Assembly: GCF_006334915.2 (NCBI RefSeq)
Contig: NZ_VDMA02000011.1
Location: forward strand, 212,005-276,004
DNA: 64,000 nucleotides
DNA from: Microbispora catharanthi
GTDB taxonomy: Bacteria; Actinomycetota; Actinomycetes; Streptosporangiales; Streptosporangiaceae
Reading direction: 5' to 3'
Under the pieces are notes generated by a model. The model had not been told where the DNA came from and made no database searches. It worked only from the letters and a program-made list of their open reading frames with translations. The translations under genes and the position numbers were made by a program. This document shows, in pieces, positions 19,727-28,585 of this stretch. Every line of letters starts with the position of its first letter. Position 1 is the first letter of the stretch.

Positions 19727-21838
19727 GTGAGCGAAGAAGAGGTGATGCTGCGGGAAGAGGCGGAGGCCCGGCTGCGGGCGCTCGCCGGCGAGCAGGCGCG
19801 GCTGCGCGACGACCAGTGGGCCGCCATCAAGGCCCTGGTCATGGACCGCAGGCGGGCGCTGGTCGTGCAGCGCACCGGCTGGGGGAAGTCGGCCGTCTAC
19901 TTCATCGCGACCGCGCTGCTGCGCGAGCTCGGCGAGGGGCCCACGGTCATCGTCTCCCCGCTCCTGGCGCTGATGCGCAACCAGATCGCCGCGGCCGAGC
20001 GGGCGGGCATCCACGCCGAGACGATCAACTCGGCCAACCCCGAGGAGTGGGAGAAGGTCTACGGCCAGGTCGCCGAGGGCGCGGTCGACGTGCTGCTGGT
20101 CAGTCCCGAGCGGCTGAACAACCCCGACTTCCGCGACAACGTGCTGCCCGAGCTGGCCGGCAGCGCGGGTCTCCTGGTGATCGACGAGGCCCACTGCATC
20201 TCCGACTGGGGCCACGACTTCCGGCCCGACTACCGCAGGCTCCGCACCCTGCTGGCCGAGCTGCCGCCGGGCATCCCCGTGCTGGCCACGACGGCCACGG
20301 CGAACGCCCGGGTCACCCGCGACGTCGCCGAGCAACTCGCCGTCACGCAGGAGTGGGACGAACTGCCCGGCGGCGAGGTGTTCGTCCTGCGCGGCCCCCT
20401 GGAGCGCGAGAGTCTCCACCTGAGCGTCGTACGGCTGGGCGGCGCGGACCAGCGGCTCGCCTGGCTGGCCAGGACGCTGCACGAGCTGCCGGGCTCCGGC
20501 ATCGTCTACACGCTGACCGTGGCCGCGGCCCAGGAGATCGCCGCGTACCTGCGCGAGCAGGGCCACACCGTCGCCGCGTACACCGGGCAGACCGAGCCTG
20601 CCGACCGGCTGGCGGCCGAGGAGGACCTGCTCGGCAACCGGGTCAAGGCGCTGGTGGCGACCTCGGCGCTCGGGATGGGCTTCGACAAGCCCGACCTGGG
20701 CTTCGTCGTCCACGTGGGCGCGCCCGCCTCGCCCGTGGCGTACTACCAGCAGGTGGGCCGGGCCGGGCGCGGCGTGGAGCGGGCCGAGGTCATCCTGCTG
20801 CCCGGCCCCGAGGACCGGGAGATCTGGGCCTACTTCGCCTCGCTCGCCTTCCCGCCGGAGGGCGTGGTCAGGGCGACGCTGGAGGCGCTGTCCGAGGGGG
20901 GAGTGCTGTCCACCGCCGCACTGGAGACGAGGGTCGACCTCAGCCGGAGCCGGCTGGAGATGATGCTCAAGGTGCTCGACGTGGACGGCGCCGTACGCCG
21001 GGTCAAAGGCGGCTGGGAGGCCACCGGCGAGCCGTGGAGCTACGACACCGAGCGGTACGCCCGGGTGGCCGCCGAGCGCCGGGCGGAGCAGGAGGCCATG
21101 CTCGGGTACCTCGCGACCACCGAATGCCGGGAGCAATACCTGCGCCGCCACCTCGACGACGATTCGGCGACGCCGTGTGGCAGGTGTGACAACTGCACCG
21201 GCGCCCACCGTTCCGCCGAGGTGCCGGACGAGGCCGTCCGGGCCGCGCAGCAGCGGCTCGCGCGTCCCGGTGTCGAGATCGAGCCGCGCCGCCAGTGGCC
21301 CACCGGCCTGCCGGACCTGAAGGGGCGGATCAAGCCGGAGCTGTCCGCCGAGCCGGGCCGCGCGCTCGGCCGCCTGACCGACATCGGCTGGGGCACCCGG
21401 CTGCGCGAACTGTTCGCGGCGGGGGACGGGCCGGTGCCCGACGACGTGTTCGCGGCCGTGGTCGAGGTGCTGAAGTCGTGGGGGTGGGAGCGGCGGCCGG
21501 TCGCGGTGGTCGCGGTGCCGTCGGGCACGCGGCCGGCGCTGGTCGGGTCGCTCGCCGAGCGGCTCGCCCAGGTCGGCCGGCTGGAGTATCTCGGGGCGCT
21601 CGGTTATCGCGACGGGCCGCCCGCCGCCAGGCACAACAGCGCCCAGCGGGTGACGGCCATCCGGGGGACGCTCGCGATGCCGCGTGACGTCGCCGCGAGG
21701 ATCGCGGCGGCGGGCGGGCCGGTGCTGCTGGTGGACGACCGCGTGGACAGCGGGTGGACGATGGCGCTGGCCGCCGCCCAGGTCCGTCACGCCGGGGCGC
21801 CCGCCGTGCTGCCCTTGGCCCTGGCCGTCACCAGCTGA
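19727..21838 (+). CDS. recQ: RecQ-family ATP-dependent DNA helicase with C-terminal phosphoribosyltransferase-like domain
   Basis: 703 aa superfamily-2 3'-5' helicase. Motif I is VVQRTGWGKSAVYF (about 46-59, with TGWGKS in place of TGxGKS). Motif II is DEAH in VIDEAHCISDWGHDFRPDY. Motif III is ATTATAN; motif VI is QQVGRAGRG. The zinc-binding module follows (CREQYLRRHL then CGRCDNC). The last 200 residues are not RQC/HRDC but end in VLLVDDRVDSGWTMALAA (about 666-683), a PRPP-loop motif as in ComF-like phosphoribosyltransferases. GTG 19727 has a TACCAA box 7 nt upstream, suggesting a leaderless mRNA. Probably DNA repair. Confidence 0.88.
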   Translation: MSEEEVMLREEAEARLRALAGEQARLRDDQWAAIKALVMDRRRALVVQRTGWGKSAVYFIATALLRELGEGPTVIVSPLLALMRNQIAAAERAGIHAETINSANPEEWEKVYGQVAEGAVDVLLVSPERLNNPDFRDNVLPELAGSAGLLVIDEAHCISDWGHDFRPDYRRLRTLLAELPPGIPVLATTATANARVTRDVAEQLAVTQEWDELPGGEVFVLRGPLERESLHLSVVRLGGADQRLAWLARTLHELPGSGIVYTLTVAAAQEIAAYLREQGHTVAAYTGQTEPADRLAAEEDLLGNRVKALVATSALGMGFDKPDLGFVVHVGAPASPVAYYQQVGRAGRGVERAEVILLPGPEDREIWAYFASLAFPPEGVVRATLEALSEGGVLSTAALETRVDLSRSRLEMMLKVLDVDGAVRRVKGGWEATGEPWSYDTERYARVAAERRAEQEAMLGYLATTECREQYLRRHLDDDSATPCGRCDNCTGAHRSAEVPDEAVRAAQQRLARPGVEIEPRRQWPTGLPDLKGRIKPELSAEPGRALGRLTDIGWGTRLRELFAAGDGPVPDDVFAAVVEVLKSWGWERRPVAVVAVPSGTRPALVGSLAERLAQVGRLEYLGALGYRDGPPAARHNSAQRVTAIRGTLAMPRDVAARIAAAGGPVLLVDDRVDSGWTMALAAAQVRHAGAPAVLPLALAVTS

Positions 21839-21880
21839 CCACCTCCCGAGCCCAGCCCCGGGGCGGACCGGCGCGCCCCT

Positions 21881-21960
21881 GACGCACGGGCCCCGACACA
21901 CGGGCCCTGACGCACGGGCCCCGACACACGGGCCCTCACACACTGGCCCTGACAAACGGG
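21881..21960. repeat. 14-bp tandem repeats downstream of recQ
   Basis: About six head-to-tail copies alternate between GACGCACGGGCCCC and GACACACGGGCCCT (21881, 21895, 21909, 21923, 21937, partial at 21951), giving a 28-bp higher-order period. They lie 42 nt after the recQ stop. GGGCCC cores can pair with one another. Confidence 0.8.
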
Positions 21961-22055
21961 GGCGGCGAGCCGAGGCCGGGCTCCGGGACGGGTCAGGGTG
22001 AGGTCAGGGTGTTCACCCCATCCCGGGGCTGCGTGTGATCGCCAAACTTGTCGCC

Positions 22056-22634
22056 ATGAGATCACTTGTTGCGGCTCCGGCCCTGGTCGGCGCATACGGC
22101 GTCGCCCGGATCGTCGACGGATTCGACGGCAGCCGGGGGCCCGGCCTGGCCTGGACCCTGGGGCACCTGTTCTTCCTGGCCGCGTTGATCCTCTTCGTGC
22201 GGATTTTCGGGCGGCTCCGAACGATGGCCGGCGGCGGCGTGACGGCCACGGCGGGGTACGCCGCCGGCCTCGCCGGGGCGCTGGCGCTGGCCGCGCAGTT
22301 CACGATCGACATCGTGGTCGGCCTCCTGTCCGCCGACCACGACGCGATGGGGCCCCGCTTCGACGCCGTCAAGGCGATCCCGGGGGTCGAGCCGGTCGTG
22401 TACACCGTCGTGCCGTTGCTGTTCTACGCCGGCATGGTCGCGCTGGTGGCCCGGCTCGCCGCGGGGCGGCGGGTGCCGTGGTGGAGCCCGGCGCTGGTGC
22501 TCGTGCAGGCCGCGCTTCCGCTCGCGAGCAAGGACCTGATCCCGCTGGCAGCGGCGCTGCTCCTGCTGGCCTTCGTGCCGCTGCTGCGCCTGCGGCCCGC
22601 GCAGCCGGTCGTGCTCGCGCGAAGCTCGTTCTGA
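22056..22634 (+). CDS. Multi-pass integral membrane protein, unknown function
   Basis: 192 aa with about six hydrophobic helices, e.g. [60 protein letters not shown] and PALVLVQAALPLA. No recognised family. ATG 22056 is chosen over GTG 22035: an AAACTT box ends 6 nt upstream and no Shine-Dalgarno sequence serves either start. Its stop codon is the first member of a tandem repeat. Confidence 0.65.
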   Translation: MRSLVAAPALVGAYGVARIVDGFDGSRGPGLAWTLGHLFFLAALILFVRIFGRLRTMAGGGVTATAGYAAGLAGALALAAQFTIDIVVGLLSADHDAMGPRFDAVKAIPGVEPVVYTVVPLLFYAGMVALVARLAAGRRVPWWSPALVLVQAALPLASKDLIPLAAALLLLAFVPLLRLRPAQPVVLARSSF

Positions 22635-22680
22635 ACCGGGCCGTCCTGAACCCGGGCCGTCCTGAACCCGGGCCGTCCTG
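22631..22680. repeat. 15-16-bp tandem repeats beginning at a stop codon
   Basis: CTGAACCGGGCCGTC (22631-22645), then two copies of CTGAACCCGGGCCGTC (22646-22661, 22662-22677), then CTGAA. The first unit contains the TGA stop of the membrane-protein gene. It also lies directly downstream of the convergent PfkB gene. Confidence 0.8.
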
Positions 22681-22689
22681 AAATGCGGG

Positions 22690-23583
22690 TCAGAGACGAG
22701 GGCGGGCGCCGAGATTGGAGATGCACTTGGCGGCGAGGGCGTTGCCCGCCGCCAGCGCCTCGGCGGCCGGCTTGCCGTCCAGCCAGACGGGCAGGAATCC
22801 GGCGGCGAAGGCGTCACCGGCGCCGGTGCCGTCGACCACCCGATCGACGACCTCGGCGGGCGCCCGGACCGGTTCGGGACGGCTGTTGGAGTACCAGAGC
22901 GAGCCCTCGGCGTTGAGCTTGATCACGACCTGCGGGAACCAGGCGGTCAGCACCTTGGCCGCCGCGGCGGCGTCGTCCCTGCCGGTGAGCACCTTGGCCT
23001 GATCGGCGTTGGCGAACAGCAGCTTCGCACCGTCGGTCCACTCGAGGAACGGCTCGGCGCCGGTCCGCTCCAGCGGGGCGGAGGAGGCGCAGTCCACGGA
23101 GATCGACATGCCGGCGCGCCGGGCCATGTCGAGCGCGGCGATGCCGGCGTCGCGCGACCCCTCGTTGATCAGCGTGTAGCCCGACATGTGCAGGTGGCCG
23201 CCGGTGCTGAACAGGTCGCGCGGCAGGTCCTCGGGGGACAGCGCGGCGTTGGCGCCGGGGTCGGACAGCATGGTCCGCTCGCCCTTGTGGGTGACGAGCA
23301 CGACGCAGGTGCCGGTCGGCCGCTCGGGGTCCATGACGAGCCGGGCGTCCACGCCGTACCCCATGAGCTCCATGTCGCGGTTGCGGCCGGTGATGTCGGC
23401 GCCGCGGCGGCCGATGAAGGCGACCTCCGAGCCCTCCACGGCCAGCCAGGAGGCGATGTTGGCGCCGGAGCCGCCACCGTGCATGGTCACGACGGCCGGG
23501 GTGTCGCTCGCCCTAGCAAGAGGGAACTTCGCGCGGGCGACCGCGTCCGTCATGAGATCGCCCACCACGACGACCCGCGTCAT
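22690..23583 (-). CDS. PfkB/ribokinase family carbohydrate kinase
   Basis: 297 aa. PfkB signature 1 is in the N-terminal third (GGGSGANIASWLAVEGSEVA) and signature 2, DGTGAGDAFAAGFL, carries the catalytic Asp of the GAGD anion hole. It phosphorylates a sugar or nucleoside using ATP; the substrate is not evident, though adenosine-kinase-like members share MHGGGSGANIA. ATG 23583 has AAGGTGG upstream. No transporter or other sugar genes adjoin it. Confidence 0.87.
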   Translation of the reverse strand: MTRVVVVGDLMTDAVARAKFPLARASDTPAVVTMHGGGSGANIASWLAVEGSEVAFIGRRGADITGRNRDMELMGYGVDARLVMDPERPTGTCVVLVTHKGERTMLSDPGANAALSPEDLPRDLFSTGGHLHMSGYTLINEGSRDAGIAALDMARRAGMSISVDCASSAPLERTGAEPFLEWTDGAKLLFANADQAKVLTGRDDAAAAAKVLTAWFPQVVIKLNAEGSLWYSNSRPEPVRAPAEVVDRVVDGTGAGDAFAAGFLPVWLDGKPAAEALAAGNALAAKCISNLGARPRL

Positions 23584-23860
23584 GATGTCACCACCTTGCC
23601 AACTGCTTGTGGAGGTGAGCCATGCCCTAGGAGGGGCGGCGTCCTCTCCGTGCTGTGAGGCTGACGTCCAGAAACCTAACAGCTTCCAGGGGCGTCGTGG
23701 GGTGGAGAGCGGACAGACGGGAACAGTCGATGCACAAGCGTTGCCCAACTTGCCACGTCAGGGCTGGTAGATCCCCTATAAGCGGATCCGGAAAGCGGGC
23801 CCTCCAGTCGTAAGGAATGTCTCAATACGGGCTAAGCCGGACACCGCTAGCCTCGAATGC

Positions 23861-26512
23861 GTGCACCCTCAGTACCCCGCCCACTGGGAGGCGGACGTCG
23901 TGCTGTCCGACGGCGGCACCGCCCACGTCCGCCCGATCAGGCCGGACGACGCCGACATGCTGCGTTCGTTCTATTCGCGCCTGTCCGCGGAGTCCATCTA
24001 CTTCCGGTACTTCGGGCCGCGGCCGCGGCTGACCGACAAGGACGTGGTCTGGTTCACCAACGTCGACTACGACAACCGGGTCGCCCTCATCGCCACGATC
24101 GGCACCGAGATGGTCGCGGTCGTACGGTACGACCGGGTGCAGCCGCGCGACCACGCCGAGGTGGCCTTCCTCGTGGAGGACGCCCACCAGGGCAGAGGTG
24201 TGGCCTCGGTGCTGATGGAGCACCTGCGGGCCGCCGCGCGCGAGCGCGGGATCAAGACGTTCATCGCGGACGTGCTGCCGGGCAACCACCGGATGATGGG
24301 CCTGTTCCGCCAGGCCGGCTACACGGCGCAGAGCCAGTTCGAGGACGGCGTCGTGCGCATGACGCTCGACCTGTCCAGCACCGAGACCGCGCTGGAGGTC
24401 CGGCTCGCCCGCGAGCACCGCGCCGAGGCGCGCTCGATCGCCCGCCTGCTGACGCCGGAGTCGGTCGCGGTGATCGGCGCGAGCCGCGAACCGGGCGGCA
24501 TCGGCCAGACGGTCCTGCGTAACCTGCTCGCCGCGGACTTCACCGGCCCCGTCTACCCCGTCCACCGGCACGTACGGGCCGTGGCGGGCGTGCGGGCCTA
24601 CCGCAGCGTGTCGGCCATCGACGGCGAGGTGGACCTCGCCGTGCTGGCCGTCCCCGCCGAGGGCGTGCTCGAACTGGTCGAGGAGTGCGCGGAGAAGGGC
24701 GTGAAGGGCCTGGTCGTGGTCTCCTCCGGATTCGGCGAGACCGGGCCCGAGGGCCGCGCCCGCCAGGAGGAGCTGGTCCGCATCGCCCGGGCGTACGGCA
24801 TCCGGGTGGTGGGGCCCAACTGCCTGGGCATCGCCAACACCGACCCTGCCGTACGGCTCAACGCGACGCTCGCGGCGACCCTGCCGGGGCGGGGGAGGGT
24901 CGGGTTCTTCAGCCAGTCGGGCGCGCTCGGCACCGCGCTGTTGCAGCGGGTGGCGCAGCGCGGCATGGGCATCTCGACGTTCGTCTCGGCCGGCAACCGG
25001 GCCGACGTGTCCGGCAACGACCTCCTCCAATACTGGGAGGAGGACCCGGCGACCGACGTGATCCTGCTCTACCTGGAGTCCATCGGGAACCCGCGCAAGT
25101 TCACCCGGCTGGCCCGGCGGATCTCGCGGTCCAAGCCGATCGTGGTGGTCAAGTCGCAGGGCGTCCCCGGCGGGCACCGCGCGCCCGTGCTCGCGCTGCC
25201 CGACACAGCGCTGAGCTCGCTGTTCGCGCAGGCCGGGGTTATCCGGGTGGACGACCTGGTCCAGCTCTTCGACGTCGCCCAGCTCCTGGCGCACCAGCCG
25301 CTGCCGGCCGGGCCGCGGGTGGGCGTGGTCGGCAACTCCGACGCGCTCACGCTGCTCGCGGAGGAGGCGTGCGCCGGCGCCGGCCTGCAGCCGAGCCTCC
25401 CGGTGAACCTCGGCGCCCGCGCCGGAGCGGCCGAGTTCGCCGAGGCACTGCGGAGCGTCCTGCCCGAAGTGGACGCCGCCGTCGCGATCTACATGCCGCC
25501 GATCCCCGGCGACTGCCGTGAGGTGGCCGAGGCGCTGCTGGAGGTCGCGCGGGAGTCGGGCAAGCCGGTGCTGGCCACCTTCCAGGGCGAGCTGGGCATG
25601 CCGGCCGAGCTGCGCGTGGCGGGCGGCCCCGGCGACGACTCCCCCCAGCGCGGGTCGATCCCGTCGTACCCCGCCCCGGAGGAGGCGGTCCGCGCGCTGG
25701 CCCACGTCGTGAGGTACGCCCACTGGCGCAGGCAGCCGCCGGGCACGGTCGCGTCCGTCGAGGGGATCGACACCGCCGCGGCGCGCGAGATCGTCGCCGC
25801 CGCCCTGGTCGGTGAGGGGGCGGCCGGTGAGGGGGCGGACGGCGAGGAGCGGGAGATCGACGCGACCGCGCTGCTGGCCTGCTACGGCATCGAGGTGTGG
25901 CCGGCGCACGTCGCCGCCGACGCCGAGGAGGCCGTCGCCGCCGCCGAGCGGATCGGCTGGCCCGTGGTGGTCAAGTCGGCCGACCCGGAGGACGCGCGCC
26001 GCGCCGGCACCGTCCGCATCGGCCTCAGCGAGCCCGCCGTAGTCCGGCAGGCGTACGCCGACCTCGCCGCGCTCCTCGGGCCCGGCACGCCGCTCGCGGT
26101 GCAGCGCATGGCGCCGCAGCCCTCGGTGCCCACCGTCGTCGGCGTGACGCAGGACCGCTACTTCGGCGGGGTCGTCACGTTCGGCCTCGGCGAGGTCACC
26201 GCCCGGCTGCTGGGCGACCAGGCCTACCGCCTCGCGCCGCTCACCGCCGAGGACGCGGCGGGGCTGGTGCGGTCGGTCCGCGCCGCGCCGCTGTTGTTCG
26301 GCGAGTACGGCTACCAGGCGGTGGCGGTGGAGGCGCTGGAGGAACTGCTGGTGCGGGTGGGGCTGCTGGCTGACGCCCTGCCCGAGGTCGCCAGGATGGA
26401 CCTCGACCAGGTCCTGGCGGGCGCGTCGGGAGTGGCCGTGCTCGGCGCGCGGGCCGTCCTGCGGCCCGTCACCGCGTTGCGTCCCGACGTCGGGCCCCGC
26501 CGCCTGAGCTGA
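23861..26512 (+). CDS. Pat-like protein acetyltransferase: N-terminal GNAT fused to NDP-forming acyl-CoA synthetase
   Basis: 883 aa. Residues about 1-170 are a GNAT domain (VRPIRPDDADMLRSFYSRLS, VAFLVEDAHQGRGVASVLME with the Q-G-R-G-V-A acetyl-CoA loop). About 190-640 is a CoA-binding/succinyl-CoA-ligase-like part (SVAVIGASREPGGIGQTVLR, GPNCLGIAN, FFSQSGALGTALL). About 670-883 is an ATP-grasp domain (YGIEVWPAHVAAD, GWPVVVKSADPEDARR). The usual phospho-His context SHTG is replaced by GGHRAPVLALPD, so synthetase activity is doubtful. The domain order matches actinobacterial Pat enzymes that acetylate acyl-CoA synthetases. GTG 23861 has TAGCCT 7 nt upstream (leaderless). Confidence 0.88.
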   Translation: MHPQYPAHWEADVVLSDGGTAHVRPIRPDDADMLRSFYSRLSAESIYFRYFGPRPRLTDKDVVWFTNVDYDNRVALIATIGTEMVAVVRYDRVQPRDHAEVAFLVEDAHQGRGVASVLMEHLRAAARERGIKTFIADVLPGNHRMMGLFRQAGYTAQSQFEDGVVRMTLDLSSTETALEVRLAREHRAEARSIARLLTPESVAVIGASREPGGIGQTVLRNLLAADFTGPVYPVHRHVRAVAGVRAYRSVSAIDGEVDLAVLAVPAEGVLELVEECAEKGVKGLVVVSSGFGETGPEGRARQEELVRIARAYGIRVVGPNCLGIANTDPAVRLNATLAATLPGRGRVGFFSQSGALGTALLQRVAQRGMGISTFVSAGNRADVSGNDLLQYWEEDPATDVILLYLESIGNPRKFTRLARRISRSKPIVVVKSQGVPGGHRAPVLALPDTALSSLFAQAGVIRVDDLVQLFDVAQLLAHQPLPAGPRVGVVGNSDALTLLAEEACAGAGLQPSLPVNLGARAGAAEFAEALRSVLPEVDAAVAIYMPPIPGDCREVAEALLEVARESGKPVLATFQGELGMPAELRVAGGPGDDSPQRGSIPSYPAPEEAVRALAHVVRYAHWRRQPPGTVASVEGIDTAAAREIVAAALVGEGAAGEGADGEEREIDATALLACYGIEVWPAHVAADAEEAVAAAERIGWPVVVKSADPEDARRAGTVRIGLSEPAVVRQAYADLAALLGPGTPLAVQRMAPQPSVPTVVGVTQDRYFGGVVTFGLGEVTARLLGDQAYRLAPLTAEDAAGLVRSVRAAPLLFGEYGYQAVAVEALEELLVRVGLLADALPEVARMDLDQVLAGASGVAVLGARAVLRPVTALRPDVGPRRLS

Positions 26513-26535
26513 TCGGTGCCGTCTGAGCTGATCGG
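26503..26535. repeat. Direct repeat duplicating a stop codon region
   Basis: CTGAGCTGATCGG occurs at 26503-26515, containing the TGA stop of the preceding gene, and again at 26523-26535. Confidence 0.65.
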
Positions 26536-26613
26536 GCCGGCGTCACGCCGTGGGCGGAAAACCCGTCCCGTCGGGGTGTGAAACAGGTGTCCCTTACAGG
26601 GCAGGATGGACCC

Positions 26614-27207
26614 ATGAGGGAAACCCGAGTCTCCGCCGCGGGCTTGCGCGAGGCCATAGATCGCAGCGGCTACTACCCGGATCTGGTGGCCGACGCCGTC
26701 GACTCCGCGCTCGGCAACGAGCCGGTCACGGCGTACGTCGTGCATCACGAGGCCACGTTCGACCCGGCGATGGAGGTGCGCAGGCACGTCACGGTCCTGG
26801 TCCTTTCGCCGACCCGGCTGCTGGTCTGCCACACCGACGAGCACCCGCCCGCCGAGGGCATGCCCGCCTCGCACGCCTCCACCACCACCGAGGCGGTGAG
26901 GCTCAGCCGCATCCAGTCGGTCGCCGTGACGAGGGTCGTGCCCGACCCCGCGTCGTACGCGCCGGGCGTCCCCCCGACGGAGGTCACGCTGACGATCGGG
27001 TGGGGCGCGATCTCCCACGTCGATCTCGAACCGGCGACCTGCGGCGACGAGAACTGCGAGGCCGACCACGGCTACACCGGCGCGATCACGGCCGACGACC
27101 TGTCCCTGCGGGTCAGCGAGGCGGCCGACGGCCCGGAGGCCGTCACCCACGTGCTGGCGTTCGCGAAGGCGCTGTCGGAGGCCACCGCCAAGGCGGCGAC
27201 GGCCTGA
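26614..27207 (+). CDS. DUF5998 family protein
   Basis: 197 aa conserved actinobacterial protein. Features seen: LREAIDRSGYYPDLVADAVD near the N-terminus, YVVHHEATFDPAMEVRRH, then VTVLVLSPTRLLVCHTDEHP. A Cys/Asp/Glu-rich segment CGDENCEADHGYTGAI near residue 150 could bind metal (inference). It lies directly upstream of the phosphodiesterase gene, a pairing I recall from other actinomycetes; function unknown. ATG 26614 is preferred; a GTG at 26578 would add 12 unconserved residues. Confidence 0.75.
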   Translation: MRETRVSAAGLREAIDRSGYYPDLVADAVDSALGNEPVTAYVVHHEATFDPAMEVRRHVTVLVLSPTRLLVCHTDEHPPAEGMPASHASTTTEAVRLSRIQSVAVTRVVPDPASYAPGVPPTEVTLTIGWGAISHVDLEPATCGDENCEADHGYTGAITADDLSLRVSEAADGPEAVTHVLAFAKALSEATAKAATA

Positions 27208-27237
27208 CCGTCCCCCCTCGAGCCGCCGGGAGGTGAC

Positions 27238-28425
27238 GTGATCGACCCCCAGCCCTCGGGGGCTGTGCCCGGGGAGCCGCCCGTGGCGTCGCCGCCTGTG
27301 CCCGTGCCGCCTGTGCCCGTGCCGTACGTGCCCGCGTACGGCACGGCCTCGCTGGCCGATCTGCCGGGCTCGCTGCTCGCCTCCCTCGGGCTGGTGGCCG
27401 ACAACACGCTGGCGCTGGAACCGGCCCCGCGGGTGTGCCTGTTCCTCGTGGACGGCCTCGGGGCCGAGCTCCTTGCCGCACACCCCGGCGCCGCGCCGTT
27501 CCTGTCGGCCCATCTGCGGGGGACGCTCACCGCCGGCTTCCCCTCCTCGACCCCGACCAGCCTGGCCACCCTGGGCACCGGCGCCCCGCCCGGGGAGCAC
27601 GGCATGGTCGGCATCCAGATGGCCGTCCCGGGGGAGGGGCGGCTGTTCAACTGCCTGCGCTGGAGCGCCCCCGGTCTGTCGATCGACCCGGACGTGTGGC
27701 AGCCCGCGCCGACCGTCTACGAACGCATGGCGGCGGCGGGGATCGAGCCCGTCTACGTGGCGCCCGCCTCGTTCGACGGCACAGGACTGACCCGCGCCGT
27801 CTATCGGGGCATGCGCTACCGGGCGGCCGAGAGCCCCGGCGAGCGCGTCGAGTCCGTGCGGCAGGCGCTGCGCGAGACCAGGTTCGTCACCGTCTACTAC
27901 GGCGAGGTCGACCGCGTGGGGCACTTCAGCGGGTGGGGCGGCGGCGAGTGGCTCGAACAGCTCGCCGTCGTGGACCGCATGGCCGAGCGAATCGCCGGGG
28001 CGCTGCCGCCGGGTGCGGTCCTGTACGTCACGGCCGACCACGGCATGATCAACGCGGCCGACAAGGTGGACGTGGACCACCGCCCCGACCTGCGGGAGGG
28101 CGTGCTCATGCTGGGCGGTGAGGCCCGCGCCCGCCACGTCTACACCTCTCCCGGCGAGGCTTCCGCGGTGCTGGAGACCTGGCGGGAGGCCCTGCGCGGG
28201 CGGGCCTGGGTGGTCACCCGCGAGGAGGCCGTCTCCTCGGGCTGGTTCGGCCGCCGCGTCCGCCGCGAGTGGCTCGGCCGCGTCGGCGACGTGGTGGCCG
28301 TGCCGTACGGCGAGTGCGTGATCGTGGCCTCGGCCGTGGAGCCGGTGGAGTCGTCCATGATCGGCTACCACGGCTCGCTGACCCCCGCCGAGCAGAACGT
28401 CCCGCTTGTGGAGATCCGTCGCTGA
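27238..28425 (+). CDS. Alkaline-phosphatase-superfamily nucleotide pyrophosphatase/phosphodiesterase
   Basis: 395 aa. The core has the metal-site Asp and family start VCLFLVDGLGAELL, the nucleophile region TAGFPSSTPTSLATLGTGAP (Thr/Ser nucleophile), YYGEVDRVGHFSGW and the second metal site YVTADHGMI. No signal peptide, so cytoplasmic. The N-terminus carries a Pro-Val repeat (PPVPVPPVPVPYVP). A strong GGAGGTGA site precedes the GTG start. Substrate unknown. The stop codon lies in the first unit of a 23-bp tandem repeat. Confidence 0.83.
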   Translation: MIDPQPSGAVPGEPPVASPPVPVPPVPVPYVPAYGTASLADLPGSLLASLGLVADNTLALEPAPRVCLFLVDGLGAELLAAHPGAAPFLSAHLRGTLTAGFPSSTPTSLATLGTGAPPGEHGMVGIQMAVPGEGRLFNCLRWSAPGLSIDPDVWQPAPTVYERMAAAGIEPVYVAPASFDGTGLTRAVYRGMRYRAAESPGERVESVRQALRETRFVTVYYGEVDRVGHFSGWGGGEWLEQLAVVDRMAERIAGALPPGAVLYVTADHGMINAADKVDVDHRPDLREGVLMLGGEARARHVYTSPGEASAVLETWREALRGRAWVVTREEAVSSGWFGRRVRREWLGRVGDVVAVPYGECVIVASAVEPVESSMIGYHGSLTPAEQNVPLVEIRR

Positions 28426-28500
28426 CGCGCCCGCAGATCTGCCGCTGACGCCTCTGCGTATCTGCCGCTGACGCTTCTGGGAGATCCGCCGCTGATCCGC
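28412..28500. repeat. 23-bp tandem repeats spanning the phosphodiesterase stop codon
   Basis: Four degenerate units (from 28412, 28435, 28458, 28481) share the core GATCTGCCGCTGACGC. The first contains the last codons and TGA of the gene; every later unit retains the GCTGA string. Confidence 0.8.
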
Positions 28501-28523
28501 TTGCCTTCTGATCAACAGCCTGG

Positions 28524-28556
28524 ACTGCTCAGTTTGAGGTGTACAGTCTGAACTGT
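28524..28556. promoter_or_regulatory. Putative MarR operator pair
   Basis: Two short inverted repeats sit just upstream of the MarR gene: ACTG-CT-CAGT at 28524-28533 and ACAGT-CTGA-ACTGT at 28543-28556. Shared ACTGT/ACAGT half-sites suggest one dimeric regulator binding twice, probably the adjacent MarR protein (inference). Confidence 0.5.
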
Positions 28557-28585
28557 CTTTCTGGCTGTCTTCCGGGAGGAGTCCC

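Noticed and set aside
21881..21960. Possible CRISPR or replication iterons
   Set aside because: 14-bp units with no spacers and no initiator or cas gene nearby.
23822..25909. Long open frame antisense to the Pat-like fusion gene
   Set aside because: No domain, and the plus-strand protein is continuous and conserved.
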